The notes beneath the pieces were generated by a model. The model ran no database searches. It was given only the letters and a program-made list of their open reading frames with translations, and was not told the origin of the DNA. Position numbers and translations under genes: made by a program. Below, piece after piece: positions 37,040 through 45,399 of a DNA stretch of 64,000 bases. Origin of the DNA: a virus; the IMG/VR virus record IMGVR_UViG_3300030090_003629, positions 1-64,000 of that record; one strand, given 5' to 3'. Position 1 is the stretch's first letter. Each line of letters opens with the position of its first letter.

Positions 37040-38176
37040 CTAGAAATTAATTAAACCTGAACTGCTTTTAACTGGTATTAAAGTATTCCACATATTTCCT
37101 ATTTGTTTTAATTCTTCAGAAGTTGGCATTCCATCATCACCTCTTGCTTTACCACATAAAAAATACCACCTTTTTTCTAATTCTTTAGTTATGTATTGCG
37201 GTAACTTACCATTATAAAACTCTATTAATTTCATTTGCCACATTATATATTGAGCTACAGCTGATTCATGTCCTTCTTTAACCATAGGATAACCCCTCAT
37301 GTCTGTTGGATACGCCAAATATACAATAGTTATTTCATCTAAATTATCATGTTGTACATTTAATCTGTTACCATCTACATAATATCTAAACGCTCTTTGC
37401 TGTGTATCAGCAAAAGATTTTCCCACTCTTTGCCTATGTGTTGCAGCTGATTTTCTTAACTCTGTATGTTTGCTTCCGCTAGCTTCCGCTCCTACCCTTA
37501 CCCCTAATAATTTTACTATATTTTTTGGTAAAACTAATTGTTGATTTCTATATATACCCTTACCTCCTGTTAAAGATCCTCCGCTAATTTTAGCATTTGT
37601 ATTATTAGATTCTAATGTATAGTCATTTCCTTCTATTCCTATATCTTTAGCCGTTATAGTTAATATTCCAGGAGTAGAAGCACCAGAAGGAGTTACTGTA
37701 TAATCTACATTTCCTAATAATTCTGGATATGTATTTATTGCTGAAGCCGTATATACTCCAGTACCTGTTTGTGAATTTCCAGATAAATTTTCAAACAAAC
37801 CTCTTTCATTACCACTACCCGCTGAACCTGAAGCTAAGGTTGCATCTAAGGTAGAACCTATAGTAATTTCATTTGGGGATTGTGAAGCTCCAATTGAAGT
37901 TGAGGTTGTGCTTCCTCCAACTCTAAAAATAAGTTCTACACCATTTAAAGTTATGGTATCTCCGCTTGTTGGGTTATCTGTAAATTCTATTGTACCTGAT
38001 GCAGCTGCACCGCTTGATGTATATGTAGATTCTTTTTGAACAAAAGTATCTTTACTTCCAATTAATTTTTCAGCCTCATATGTCCATTCAATCCAACTAG
38101 AAACCATATCTGTATAATCTGTTATACCTAGATTTCTTGCTACTGTACTAAATACTCTTTCAATGTATACGTGCAT
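37040..38176 (-). CDS. Connector/ring protein with inserted beta domain
   Basis: 378 residues. The ends look like a helical head-tail adaptor (VARNLGITDYTDMVSSWIEW at the start; YIMWQMKLIEFYNGKLPQYI near the end). Residues about 55-185 form a separate Gly/Ser/Thr-rich domain with ITLNGVELIFRVGG and GNDYTLESNNTNAKISGGSL, a pattern seen in many phage sheath and surface proteins. The insert probably projects from the ring. It lies between the large tail protein and a small beta protein, two bases from the former. Confidence 0.65.
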   Translation of the reverse strand: MHVYIERVFSTVARNLGITDYTDMVSSWIEWTYEAEKLIGSKDTFVQKESTYTSSGAAASGTIEFTDNPTSGDTITLNGVELIFRVGGSTTSTSIGASQSPNEITIGSTLDATLASGSAGSGNERGLFENLSGNSQTGTGVYTASAINTYPELLGNVDYTVTPSGASTPGILTITAKDIGIEGNDYTLESNNTNAKISGGSLTGGKGIYRNQQLVLPKNIVKLLGVRVGAEASGSKHTELRKSAATHRQRVGKSFADTQQRAFRYYVDGNRLNVQHDNLDEITIVYLAYPTDMRGYPMVKEGHESAVAQYIMWQMKLIEFYNGKLPQYITKELEKRWYFLCGKARGDDGMPTSEELKQIGNMWNTLIPVKSSSGLINF

Positions 38177-38186
38177 ATTATTTTTT

Positions 38187-38654
38187 TTATGTAGTTGCTA
38201 CAAACACTTCTAATTGTTGTTGTGCTGCTCCTATTACTTTTATAGAGTCTGCATTAGCAAACGAACTAAATGTTGCCCCTACTTCTATTTCTGTTCCTGT
38301 AAACATTATAGATGTATTTGCTGCAACAGAAACAAAACTTCCACTACTATCACCTATCAAGCCTACTTTTAATACTGCAGAGTCATCTAAATTTGTAATT
38401 CTAATATATTTTACATCAGCTCTTTTAAATTGTCCTCCAGCATTCAAGCTATTGTCAAATGTTACCACTGTTGTTAAGGCTGTAGATTCTAACTCTACAA
38501 TCCTTTTAGATGCATTTAGTATACTACTAGAAATTACATGTGTATTTACTTGTGCAAAATCTATATTGTCAGTTGATCCTGAAGCATCTGTACCCACAGA
38601 CAAAGATTCTGTTATAGTTACTGTTAATGTTGAAGCGTTTACTGTTGTTGCCAT
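38187..38654 (-). CDS. Small beta-sandwich-type virion protein, 155 aa
   Basis: Ser/Thr/Val-rich and free of Cys. Its core KYIRITNLDDSAVLKVGLI then VSVAANTSIMFTG lines up with the VRNLDDTN...LEPGEFFF blocks of the two proteins encoded at 3856-4680, 34 kb away. Probably a decoration or connector-stabilising protein. Context: between the ring protein and an HU-like small protein. Confidence 0.6.
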   Translation of the reverse strand: MATTVNASTLTVTITESLSVGTDASGSTDNIDFAQVNTHVISSSILNASKRIVELESTALTTVVTFDNSLNAGGQFKRADVKYIRITNLDDSAVLKVGLIGDSSGSFVSVAANTSIMFTGTEIEVGATFSSFANADSIKVIGAAQQQLEVFVATT

Positions 38655-38656
38655 TT

Positions 38657-39049
38657 TTAATCTTTATTTATTATTTTTTTTGAATAACCTAACGGTAAAA
38701 CCTTACAGTTTCTAAATGTTACAGGCCTTACCCATATTAACTTTTTATAAAAGTCATCTAATATAGGTACTTTTATTGTCACTGTTTTACCTTCTCTTTT
38801 TGTCGCTTCATTATCCACCCTGTAATGAAAAGCTCTTTTATGTGGTCTTTCGTCTAAATATATATGACCCATTTGGTTTGGCAAATATACTTTACGATTT
38901 CTAAAGACTACATCTCTAATTAATATTTCAAAAAATCTTTTAATTATATTGTAAAACAATGAATATGATATTTTTTTATACATTATATCGTTAATATTAT
39001 TATATATATCTCTTACAGATATGTATTTATCTTTGTACTTGTGACCCAC
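38657..39049 (-). CDS. Small basic protein, possibly distant HU/IHF-like
   Basis: 130 residues, basic. A helical N-half (YSLFYNIIKRFFEILIRDVV) is followed by RNRKVYLPNQMGHIYLDERP, which recalls the strand-turn after the helices in HU/IHF-type proteins (...V.LpgfG.i.v). IHF-like genes are known in the structural block of crAss-like phages, which makes this plausible. The DNA-binding arm is not obvious, so this is tentative. Its start overlaps the upstream ring-protein gene by 23 bases. Confidence 0.45.
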   Translation of the reverse strand: MGHKYKDKYISVRDIYNNINDIMYKKISYSLFYNIIKRFFEILIRDVVFRNRKVYLPNQMGHIYLDERPHKRAFHYRVDNEATKREGKTVTIKVPILDDFYKKLIWVRPVTFRNCKVLPLGYSKKIINKD

Positions 39050-40106
39050 GGCTTAATTGCATTTTATGTGTATCGTCCATTCCGTCATTTATAACTTCAG
39101 GGACTGTTTTTAATGTTGTATTAATTTCTATCTGTAAAATTCTTTGAATTAAATCTCCAATATAATCTGTTCCAATAGGATAATCGTGACCATCATCACT
39201 CCATTCTTTTGGACCTAACGACCATTGAAAACCTCGCATTTCAACAATTCTTGTAGGATCTTTTAATAAAAAATTTCCTTGTGATTCATACTGCCAATAC
39301 ACTTTATCATTAGTAAATTCCATATCCCCTCCTAAATAGTTTGGAGATACATCTAAATTATTAAATTGTAGATGATCATAATTAGCTGGATCAATATTTT
39401 TTTCATGTAAATAAGTTGGACTACTATGATTAAAAAATTTATTATGTTGACTTTGCTGTAACAAACTTCTTGTTGTTTTGTGTAATTTTATAGGAAAATT
39501 AGTGTACCCTGTAGATGCCTCATCATCTTGTGTGACTGGATCATCAACATGATATGCAATCCTTTTTACAGTAATATTTTTTACTTGTATATCGTTTTTT
39601 AAATTTAATAAAACTGGAACTCTAAATGTATATCTTCCTTTATTTCTTAATTGTCTTGTATCTATCCCTTGTTTTTGTATACCGTACGTACTACGAGAAA
39701 ACGCGTCTGCATAGCTTTGCTTAAAAACATCAGTATCTAAACCTACAATTAAACTAGAATACGGTATAAACCTACCTGTTAGTTCTCCAGTAGATGTTTT
39801 TTTTGGAGTGTAAGTCAAAATCCCATCTGTTATAGCAGGTTTGGCTGTGTTATTGTCTACTGCATTATTGTAATTACTTATATACGACTGCACGTCACCA
39901 TAAGAACTACTATATGTTGTTAAATATGATCTTTGATAAAAATCATCTATATTTTGATTTTTTTGTACAAGCTCGTTTATTATTTTTGCTCTGTGATAAT
40001 GTATCCAAAATTTTATTTGACTGTCTGACATTGTGCTTTCTACACCTGTCTTACCTCCATAAGCTAAATTTTTAATATTGTAAACTAGTTCATTTAAAGT
40101 AACCAT
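39027..40106 (-). CDS. Connector/ring protein, 359 aa
   Basis: Starts with TLNELVYNIKNLAYGG followed by a helix containing QIKFWIHYHRAKIINELV, a pattern I associate with head-tail ring proteins of crAss-like and flavobacterial podoviruses. The middle is beta-rich with many Tyr. It follows a terminator and a candidate promoter, so it begins a transcription unit that runs into the large tail genes. Confidence 0.6.
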   Translation of the reverse strand: MVTLNELVYNIKNLAYGGKTGVESTMSDSQIKFWIHYHRAKIINELVQKNQNIDDFYQRSYLTTYSSSYGDVQSYISNYNNAVDNNTAKPAITDGILTYTPKKTSTGELTGRFIPYSSLIVGLDTDVFKQSYADAFSRSTYGIQKQGIDTRQLRNKGRYTFRVPVLLNLKNDIQVKNITVKRIAYHVDDPVTQDDEASTGYTNFPIKLHKTTRSLLQQSQHNKFFNHSSPTYLHEKNIDPANYDHLQFNNLDVSPNYLGGDMEFTNDKVYWQYESQGNFLLKDPTRIVEMRGFQWSLGPKEWSDDGHDYPIGTDYIGDLIQRILQIEINTTLKTVPEVINDGMDDTHKMQLSRGSQVQR

Positions 40107-40128
40107 AAGGTAAAATTTTAGATTATTA

Positions 40129-40136
40129 CAAAATTA
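40129..40136 (-). promoter_or_regulatory. Host-type -7 box (TAATTTTG)
   Basis: Minus-strand TAATTTTG fits TAnnTTTG and lies 22 bases upstream of the ATG at 40106, just after a strong terminator. The terminator-promoter pairing raises the likelihood that this is real. No clear -33 TTG was identified. Confidence 0.45.
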
Positions 40137-40153
40137 ATTAATTTTTATTTATT

Positions 40154-40194
40154 AAACAAAAATAGGCATTGACTATTTCTAGTCGCAACCTATT
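40154..40194 (-). terminator. Intrinsic terminator inside the late block
   Basis: On the minus strand, AATAGG (40194-40189) pairs with CCTATT (40166-40161), with a nested GACTA-GAAA-TAGTC hairpin, followed by TTTTTGTTT. It lies in the 122-base gap between two connector genes. The rest of this gap holds only AT-rich sequence and the promoter. Confidence 0.7.
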
Positions 40195-40228
40195 CTTGCA
40201 GCCAGGGAGCAAAAGACCTTTATATTCT

Positions 40229-41095
40229 TTACATCTGTGACTCAATTTGTTTTGTCTGATATTTTGGATCTTCAACATTTGCAGACATTTTTCTTACGGC
40301 TAATTGTACCAATTTTTTTCTATAATGATTATTAAATGCAGCCCTCGTTAAAGTTTGTGCATTTCCAGAAGTAAAAAATGGTTCATCTGAAAATACATCT
40401 TCAACATCAGGTAATGATAAATATTGTACAAGTACAGATTTTATATTTATATTTGTATACTCATCAAACATTATTCTATTTCCTATATAATAATAACCAG
40501 CATCTTGCTGTGTATCTTTTTTTACAAATGGATCATTGCTGTTTATTAAGTCATATCCTTCTTTTATGTCTAGCGCTTTTGCGTTTACTTTATCTGTTTT
40601 TATATCATCTATAGTTAATCCGCCCCTTACTAAACCTGTTGTTGGATCTATTAACTCTCTAAAATTATATTTTACAATTTGTATTGATAGAAGATACAAA
40701 AACTTTTTGGGTAAAACTAATTCATTTCCATAAGCAAAATGCGGCATGTTATCAACATTAGGGCCGTCAGGATCAGTAAGTTGTGAATTAGGTATAACAA
40801 CACCTGCAGAATCGTAAATACCATCAGACTTGTATTTATTAGATAATCTATTATAACCTTGAAAATAACCACCACTAGCTATATCTGCATTTGTTAACTC
40901 AAATCTTCTATACACAGTTAAACCACTTAAAGCTTTTCTAGCATCTTCATTAATACTCATTTTTGCATAATTTGTATTTATAAATTCAGATATAGCTAAA
41001 GATAAAAACTTATGTTTTTCTTCATTAGTAAAATATGGCTTGTCTGCTCTGTCAAGCAACATATCCATATATTCAAAAGCTTCTTGTAGATTCAT
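40229..41095 (-). CDS. Connector/adaptor protein, 288 aa
   Basis: The helical N-terminus (MNLQEAFEYMDMLLDRADKP, then EKHKFLSLAISEFINTNY) resembles head-completion adaptors that dock beneath the portal. A central beta part and a C-terminal helix (FNNHYRKKLVQLAVRKM) follow. It precedes the other ring-type genes in the order expected for head-tail joining. Specific family not named with confidence. Confidence 0.6.
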   Translation of the reverse strand: MNLQEAFEYMDMLLDRADKPYFTNEEKHKFLSLAISEFINTNYAKMSINEDARKALSGLTVYRRFELTNADIASGGYFQGYNRLSNKYKSDGIYDSAGVVIPNSQLTDPDGPNVDNMPHFAYGNELVLPKKFLYLLSIQIVKYNFRELIDPTTGLVRGGLTIDDIKTDKVNAKALDIKEGYDLINSNDPFVKKDTQQDAGYYYIGNRIMFDEYTNINIKSVLVQYLSLPDVEDVFSDEPFFTSGNAQTLTRAAFNNHYRKKLVQLAVRKMSANVEDPKYQTKQIESQM

Positions 41096-41102
41096 ATATT
41101 AT

Positions 41103-41876
41103 TTAACTTTTAGACGGTTTTTTAGTAAACCAACCTCCTCGGTTTTTAGCTTCTATTTCTTTTTCTATTGCGCTCACACCTTCGCTAACAACCATGTCTG
41201 AAGTATCAATTTTTTTATTTTGCTCTTTTTTTGGAGCAACCCCATTACGTAATTGATTTTTCATAACAGCATATACTTCTGGATTATCTTTAAGCCAAGC
41301 TATAGCATGCTCATCAGATATTCCTAACGTATAATTATTATGTTTCCATACGTCATTTACTTTTTGTATAACTTTACCCTCTAATGCTTTCTTTAAAAAT
41401 ACACGATAAGATTTATCTGCATCATTATATATTTCTAAAAATTTATCAGGAGTTGATCCTGCCATTTGTATTAATTTTGCTTTTATAATTCCATTGTCAA
41501 AACCTTCGCCTATACCAAATAATTTTACTAAATCTTTTAGTTCGTTATCTTTTATTGCAGTTGCAACTTGTATAGCCTCAGCAGCTTTTAACATTCCTTC
41601 TGCCTTTTTTTCTATGTTAGCTTTAGTATCAACTAACTCATAGTGTTTGTTTTGTAATATAAACGGATGTTCTAATAAAAATTCATATACCCTTCTATCA
41701 AACTCATCGTCTATATCTAGTGTGGTAAATGCGTCATACATTTCCCATCCATCAATAGGTAAATCATCTGGATTTAACAATACTGATCTTTTACCGTTTG
41801 GTCTTGTGTAAGATCCAAACTTTACATAAGAAAACCTTTTTGTGTCTTTTGCTTTTACATAAATTAAATGTGCCAT
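41103..41876 (-). CDS. Hypothetical virion-assembly protein, 257 aa
   Basis: N-terminal beta part (AHLIYVKAKDTKRFSYVKFG, then RSVLLNPDDLPIDGWEMYD) and a mostly helical remainder with a Lys-rich tail ending in GGWFTKKPSKS. No enzyme motif or membrane helix. Located between the small capsid-associated genes and the adaptor, so probably a head protein. Function unknown. Confidence 0.55.
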   Translation of the reverse strand: MAHLIYVKAKDTKRFSYVKFGSYTRPNGKRSVLLNPDDLPIDGWEMYDAFTTLDIDDEFDRRVYEFLLEHPFILQNKHYELVDTKANIEKKAEGMLKAAEAIQVATAIKDNELKDLVKLFGIGEGFDNGIIKAKLIQMAGSTPDKFLEIYNDADKSYRVFLKKALEGKVIQKVNDVWKHNNYTLGISDEHAIAWLKDNPEVYAVMKNQLRNGVAPKKEQNKKIDTSDMVVSEGVSAIEKEIEAKNRGGWFTKKPSKS

Positions 41877-41904
41877 TTTTTTTGTTTTTAATTAATATTC
41901 CCTG

Positions 41905-42120
41905 TTACTTAATATAATATTTAGACTTTTTTGGAGTCTCTTTAAATATTCTTCTTTGTCCTTTTTCATTTGTAGATATTCTAGTTTCTGGATAACCTCT
42001 GTGTCCCCATTTTAAACCACTAGCTTTACCTATACCAAATGTATGTACTTTTTCTTCACGTAGATCTTCTTCTTTTAACTCTACGACTTTACCTTCTCTA
42101 ATTACTAATCTTGTCTTCAT
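41905..42120 (-). CDS. Small basic protein, 71 aa, near-leaderless start
   Basis: I chose ATG 42120 (MKTRLVIREGKVVELKEEDL) rather than 42153: a consensus -7 box lies only four bases upstream, so the longer form could not be translated from that transcript. The product has LKWGHRGYPETRISTNEKGQ and is Lys/Arg-rich. It lies between capsid-associated genes; a small head protein is plausible. No family recognised. Confidence 0.6.
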   Translation of the reverse strand: MKTRLVIREGKVVELKEEDLREEKVHTFGIGKASGLKWGHRGYPETRISTNEKGQRRIFKETPKKSKYYIK

Positions 42121-42124
42121 TTTA

Positions 42125-42132
42125 CAAATATA
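42125..42132 (-). promoter_or_regulatory. Host-type -7 box (TATATTTG) touching the start codon
   Basis: TATATTTG on the minus strand is followed by TAAA and then ATG. A transcript starting about seven bases after the box would begin at or next to the start codon. Confidence 0.5.
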
Positions 42133-42140
42133 AGGAATTT

Positions 42141-42158
42141 GGAGGGCTTGCACCCTCC
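42141..42158 (-). terminator. GC-rich hairpin between head genes
   Basis: GGAGGG and CCCTCC (6 bp, six-base loop) stand out in AT-rich DNA, 15 bases after the stop of the 154-residue head protein and before the promoter at 42125-42132. No T-run follows on the minus strand, so it may stabilise or process mRNA rather than terminate. Confidence 0.45.
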
Positions 42159-42173
42159 GTCTTCCATTAATTA

Positions 42174-42638
42174 TTATCCAGCAGTAGATGTTGCGTCATG
42201 AGAGCCTACACGACCGTAAGCATACCAATTTGTTCCATCAGAAACAAAATCTATAATCTCACCACCTAAAGCAGCAGCTTCTAATGTTACAGTATCAGAA
42301 GCAGTAGTATAATTACCATCTGCACCTGAATCAGGTCCTTCAAAGTAATTTATATCATCACCAGCTGCAGAAGTAATTACAGCATCACCAGCCCCAGCAG
42401 GACTAGCTGTTGCTATAAATCTGAACCAAAGTCCAGCTTGACTTACCGCAGGTAATGTAATAGCTACATCAGCACTACCAGAAATTGTTAAGAATACTAT
42501 AGAACCACTTTCATAGTCATATAATTCTCTTGCACTTGTTGTTACTGTTATTGTTGGATAAATATGACCTCTAAACTTAGGAAGTCTACCCTGTCCAGCA
42601 TTAACAGATTTTGTTGAAATATCTAAATAATTTGCCAT
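42174..42638 (-). CDS. Capsid-associated beta-rich protein (decoration or head fibre candidate), 154 aa
   Basis: Starting at ATG 42638 the product begins MANYLDISTKSVNAGQGRLP and is Gly/Ala/Ser/Thr-rich with strands such as GSIVFLTISGSADVAITLP. Start 42686 is rejected because its reading passes through a strong hairpin. It is the first gene after the capsid gene, in the usual place of capsid decoration proteins. No signature residues for a specific family. Confidence 0.6.
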   Translation of the reverse strand: MANYLDISTKSVNAGQGRLPKFRGHIYPTITVTTSARELYDYESGSIVFLTISGSADVAITLPAVSQAGLWFRFIATASPAGAGDAVITSAAGDDINYFEGPDSGADGNYTTASDTVTLEAAALGGEIIDFVSDGTNWYAYGRVGSHDATSTAG

Positions 42639-42660
42639 TTTTATTTTTTTAGGCGATATT

Positions 42661-42678
42661 GGGAGGCCGAAGCCTCCC
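42661..42678 (-). terminator. Hairpin directly after the capsid gene
   Basis: GGGAGGC-CGAA-GCCTCCC is a perfect 7-bp stem; read on the minus strand the loop is TTCG, a very stable tetraloop. It lies 23 bases after the capsid stop. Downstream there is an A-run rather than a T-run, so attenuation or 3'-end protection of the abundant capsid mRNA is as likely as true termination. Confidence 0.55.
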
Positions 42679-42700
42679 GCTATCAAATTATTAACTTAGT

Positions 42701-44203
42701 TTACGAAGCAGATAATATACCGCAAGAAAGTGGATTTCTTACAATAATACCTGATTCAGATAATACGTGACATTGGAATCTGTCATCACCATTAGCAGCC
42801 ATCATTGATTTAGTATCGTAAGGATTTACCATACCTCCAATGTATTTCTTAACTAATGAACGATTAATTCCTCCTGCACCTTTAGTAATTAACTCTACGT
42901 TAGAAACACCAGATGTAGTTCCGAAATCCATAAATACCATCTTCATAGATTCTTTTAATCTGTTATCTCCAAATGAGTTTGTACCAGCAGTAGCGCCATG
43001 TACATGCGGATCATCAAATACTGGACAATATGCAATAGTAATTTTGTTACCTAATGCATAGTAAGATGTAAAGTTACCACCTAATGATATATCAGAACCA
43101 GCCTGAATATCTGCCATAGAACCACCTGTCATAGATCCTGCTGGAGCTACAATCATGTCTTTCATAGCTTTGTGGAAAGCAATTCTACCTTCAGTTCCTG
43201 TAAATACAACCCACTCATTACCTTCAGCACCTTGTGCATTTAAAGATATTTTACCAATAAATTCAGTAATAATATCCTCAGTTAATGTACCTGCTGAATA
43301 TGAAGCTTGGTTAGAAGAGCTTATTTGCTCTAATACACCATCACCAATAGTCATTCCACCATTAGTTGTTGTGTAAGCTGATCTTGTAGAACCATCATCA
43401 TAAGTACCTGTTACAGATTCACCTAATATATCAGTGTTTGTTTCAGAGTAGTTTGTTGCAGCTGTTGCTACAGAAGTTTGTCCGTACCATCTTTGCAATT
43501 CTTGCTCATACATAAACTGATCCATCATTTGTTGCTCTTTTGTGAAGTACCAAAGTCTTTGACCATTATTTTCAATCCATGTTACATCAGTGGCATCCTT
43601 ACCAGTGATTGTACATTTCTTTCTCATAATTGTCATAAAGTTCTTATAAGTGTCTGGATAAGCAAAGTTTTCACCTACTTCAGCACCTGTAGAACCATAA
43701 GGAAAAGCAGATCCAATTCTACCTACAACATTACCAGCAGTGTTATCAGCTGCTGTAATAGCAGTGATAGCCTCTAGTTCATATGCGTTTGTAGATGGAT
43801 CAGATATTACTAATGCAGTACCTCCTGATGGAAATCTAATTACATCAAATTTATTTAAAGTATCTTCTGCACCACCACCAGACGAAGATTCAAATTTAAT
43901 ACCTGTAACTTTTGATCCTGCAGCAGCAGCACCACCAGCACCGTTTGTTGCATCAGTACCGTGTGTTTGAATCATTGTTTTTCTGTTTAGACGATTCATT
44001 ACTTTCCATTCGTATGAACTGTCTCCTAGAACTTTTTCAGCTGCAAATCTTCTAGTTCTTTCTAAAAGATAAGTCATTGAATATCGTGGGTAAAGCGATA
44101 TAAGAGTTCTAGCTATTTCTGGATATTGTAACAAGTTTGCGTTTAATGCATTCGCAGCCGTTGTTCCTCTTCCATACGTACCCGTTTTAGTTATTACCGA
44201 CAT
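42701..44203 (-). CDS. Major capsid protein candidate (HK97-like)
   Basis: 500 residues, Ala/Gly/Thr-rich, with no Lys-rich or coiled tail. N-terminal helix region (LNANLLQYPEIARTLISLYP) followed by RRFAAEKVLGDSSYEWKVMN, then beta-rich segments and a C-terminal stretch ending in GIIVRNPLSCGILSAS. Length, place after portal and scaffold-like genes, its own strong promoter and a following hairpin all fit the major capsid protein of crAss-like phages, which forms the icosahedral shell. The fold is inferred from context. Confidence 0.75.
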   Translation of the reverse strand: MSVITKTGTYGRGTTAANALNANLLQYPEIARTLISLYPRYSMTYLLERTRRFAAEKVLGDSSYEWKVMNRLNRKTMIQTHGTDATNGAGGAAAAGSKVTGIKFESSSGGGAEDTLNKFDVIRFPSGGTALVISDPSTNAYELEAITAITAADNTAGNVVGRIGSAFPYGSTGAEVGENFAYPDTYKNFMTIMRKKCTITGKDATDVTWIENNGQRLWYFTKEQQMMDQFMYEQELQRWYGQTSVATAATNYSETNTDILGESVTGTYDDGSTRSAYTTTNGGMTIGDGVLEQISSSNQASYSAGTLTEDIITEFIGKISLNAQGAEGNEWVVFTGTEGRIAFHKAMKDMIVAPAGSMTGGSMADIQAGSDISLGGNFTSYYALGNKITIAYCPVFDDPHVHGATAGTNSFGDNRLKESMKMVFMDFGTTSGVSNVELITKGAGGINRSLVKKYIGGMVNPYDTKSMMAANGDDRFQCHVLSESGIIVRNPLSCGILSAS

Positions 44204-44227
44204 TTTTTTATTCTTTATTAATTAAAC

Positions 44228-44256
44228 ATTATACTATTTGTTCAATTAACTTTCAA
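44228..44256 (-). promoter_or_regulatory. Textbook sigma70-like promoter upstream of the capsid gene
   Basis: The minus strand reads TTGAAA (44256-44251), a 17-base spacer, then TATAAT (44233-44228), 24 bases before the capsid ATG. This is one mismatch from the E. coli-type consensus and unlike the TAnnTTTG boxes elsewhere in the window. The remainder of the 84-base gap holds nothing else recognisable. Confidence 0.5.
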
Positions 44257-44287
44257 CCATGAGCAGACTTTGTCTTACTATATAAGC

Positions 44288-45343
44288 TTACTCGCTTATG
44301 AACGCTTTTGGATCAAACTTGCCTGTCTTCACTTTGAAGTTAGACTTGCTTTTTCCTGTGTTAAGACTTGGTGAGACTATGCTATCCATGATAGCGGCTT
44401 TGCCGTCTTCTAAGCCTTGTGAACGAAGAATTTTTTCTATTTGCTTACGATATAACATAAACATTGCAACTTCAGCAACATTGGCGTGACTTGCATAAAT
44501 GTCCTTCATCATATTGTTTGTAGCATAACGATAAACTTCTTCTTTCTGTTTTTTCGTTACTTTTCCGCCCATAAACTCATTCATGTTTTTTATTTCATTT
44601 TTTAAATCTGTTCTTGCTTGCTCTTTTTGTTGTTGTTGCTGTGCCTGCTTTTGCTCTTCTTGTTTTTTAGACTGACTTACCTGTTGATCTATTGCATTAT
44701 TTAAAACTCTTCTAATGCTTTTAGCTTTCATCTTCATCATTCCGTTATCTTCTAACTTGTCTAAAGATTCTTCTATTTCAGACTCTTCAATTCCATCAGC
44801 CTTTAGTTCTTCTGCAACTAAATCTCTGTCAGAAAAGCTTAGATAATTTCTTAACTCTGCTACTTGACTATTTGGTGTAGATTGTTGTGTTTGTAGTTTT
44901 TGTAATTCTTGTGAATAAGAATTTAAAACATTTACAAATTCATCTCTTGTATTAATTTCTATTCCTAACTCTTTACCAACTTTAGCCCAAGTTAAAGCTT
45001 CTTCTTTTGTAGGAGCTTCTTCTTTTTTTTCTTCCTTACCTTCCCAGTTGTAATCGTCTTCTTCTTTTACTTCTTCTTCTTTTTCATTTGCAGCCTCCCA
45101 AGACCAACCATCTTCTTCTTCTTTTTGTTCTTCTGTCTCAGTTTTTTCTTCGCCTTGTTTTTCTTCTTGTGTTTCTTCTTGTGTTTCTTCTTGTGTCTCT
45201 GTAGAGCCTTCAGTTTCTTCTTCTTTAGCTATTTCACCATAATTATCTTCTGTAAATGCTAAAGGATTAAACCCTTCTTTAATTTCATTTGTTTCTGTAG
45301 ATTCAACTACTTCATCTACTAATTTACTTTCTTCTTTTGCCAT
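44288..45343 (-). CDS. Acidic scaffold-like protein
   Basis: 351 residues. Residues about 40-115 are extremely acidic with tandem ETQEETQEEKQ units; the middle is coiled coil with a Gln-rich stretch (SQSKKQEEQKQAQQQQQKEQ); the C-terminus is basic (SKSNFKVKTGKFDPKAFI). Acidic helical proteins between portal and capsid genes act as scaffolding that directs capsid assembly. The role follows from position and composition; no protease motif was found. Confidence 0.65.
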   Translation of the reverse strand: MAKEESKLVDEVVESTETNEIKEGFNPLAFTEDNYGEIAKEEETEGSTETQEETQEETQEEKQGEEKTETEEQKEEEDGWSWEAANEKEEEVKEEDDYNWEGKEEKKEEAPTKEEALTWAKVGKELGIEINTRDEFVNVLNSYSQELQKLQTQQSTPNSQVAELRNYLSFSDRDLVAEELKADGIEESEIEESLDKLEDNGMMKMKAKSIRRVLNNAIDQQVSQSKKQEEQKQAQQQQQKEQARTDLKNEIKNMNEFMGGKVTKKQKEEVYRYATNNMMKDIYASHANVAEVAMFMLYRKQIEKILRSQGLEDGKAAIMDSIVSPSLNTGKSKSNFKVKTGKFDPKAFISE

Positions 45344-45380
45344 TTTAAATTTTTTTGTTAATTATTCCCTAGTTTATTTG

Positions 45381-45388
45381 CAAATATA
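45381..45388 (-). promoter_or_regulatory. Host-type -7 box (TATATTTG)
   Basis: TATATTTG on the minus strand lies 37 bases upstream of the scaffold-like ATG, in a 56-base gap after the portal gene. A second ATTTG follows a few bases away. No clear -33 element. Confidence 0.4.
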
Positions 45389-45399
45389 CAAATATTTTA

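Noticed and set aside
45150-45210. Short tandem DNA repeats
   Set aside because: They encode the ETQEETQEE acidic units of the scaffold-like protein and need no separate explanation.
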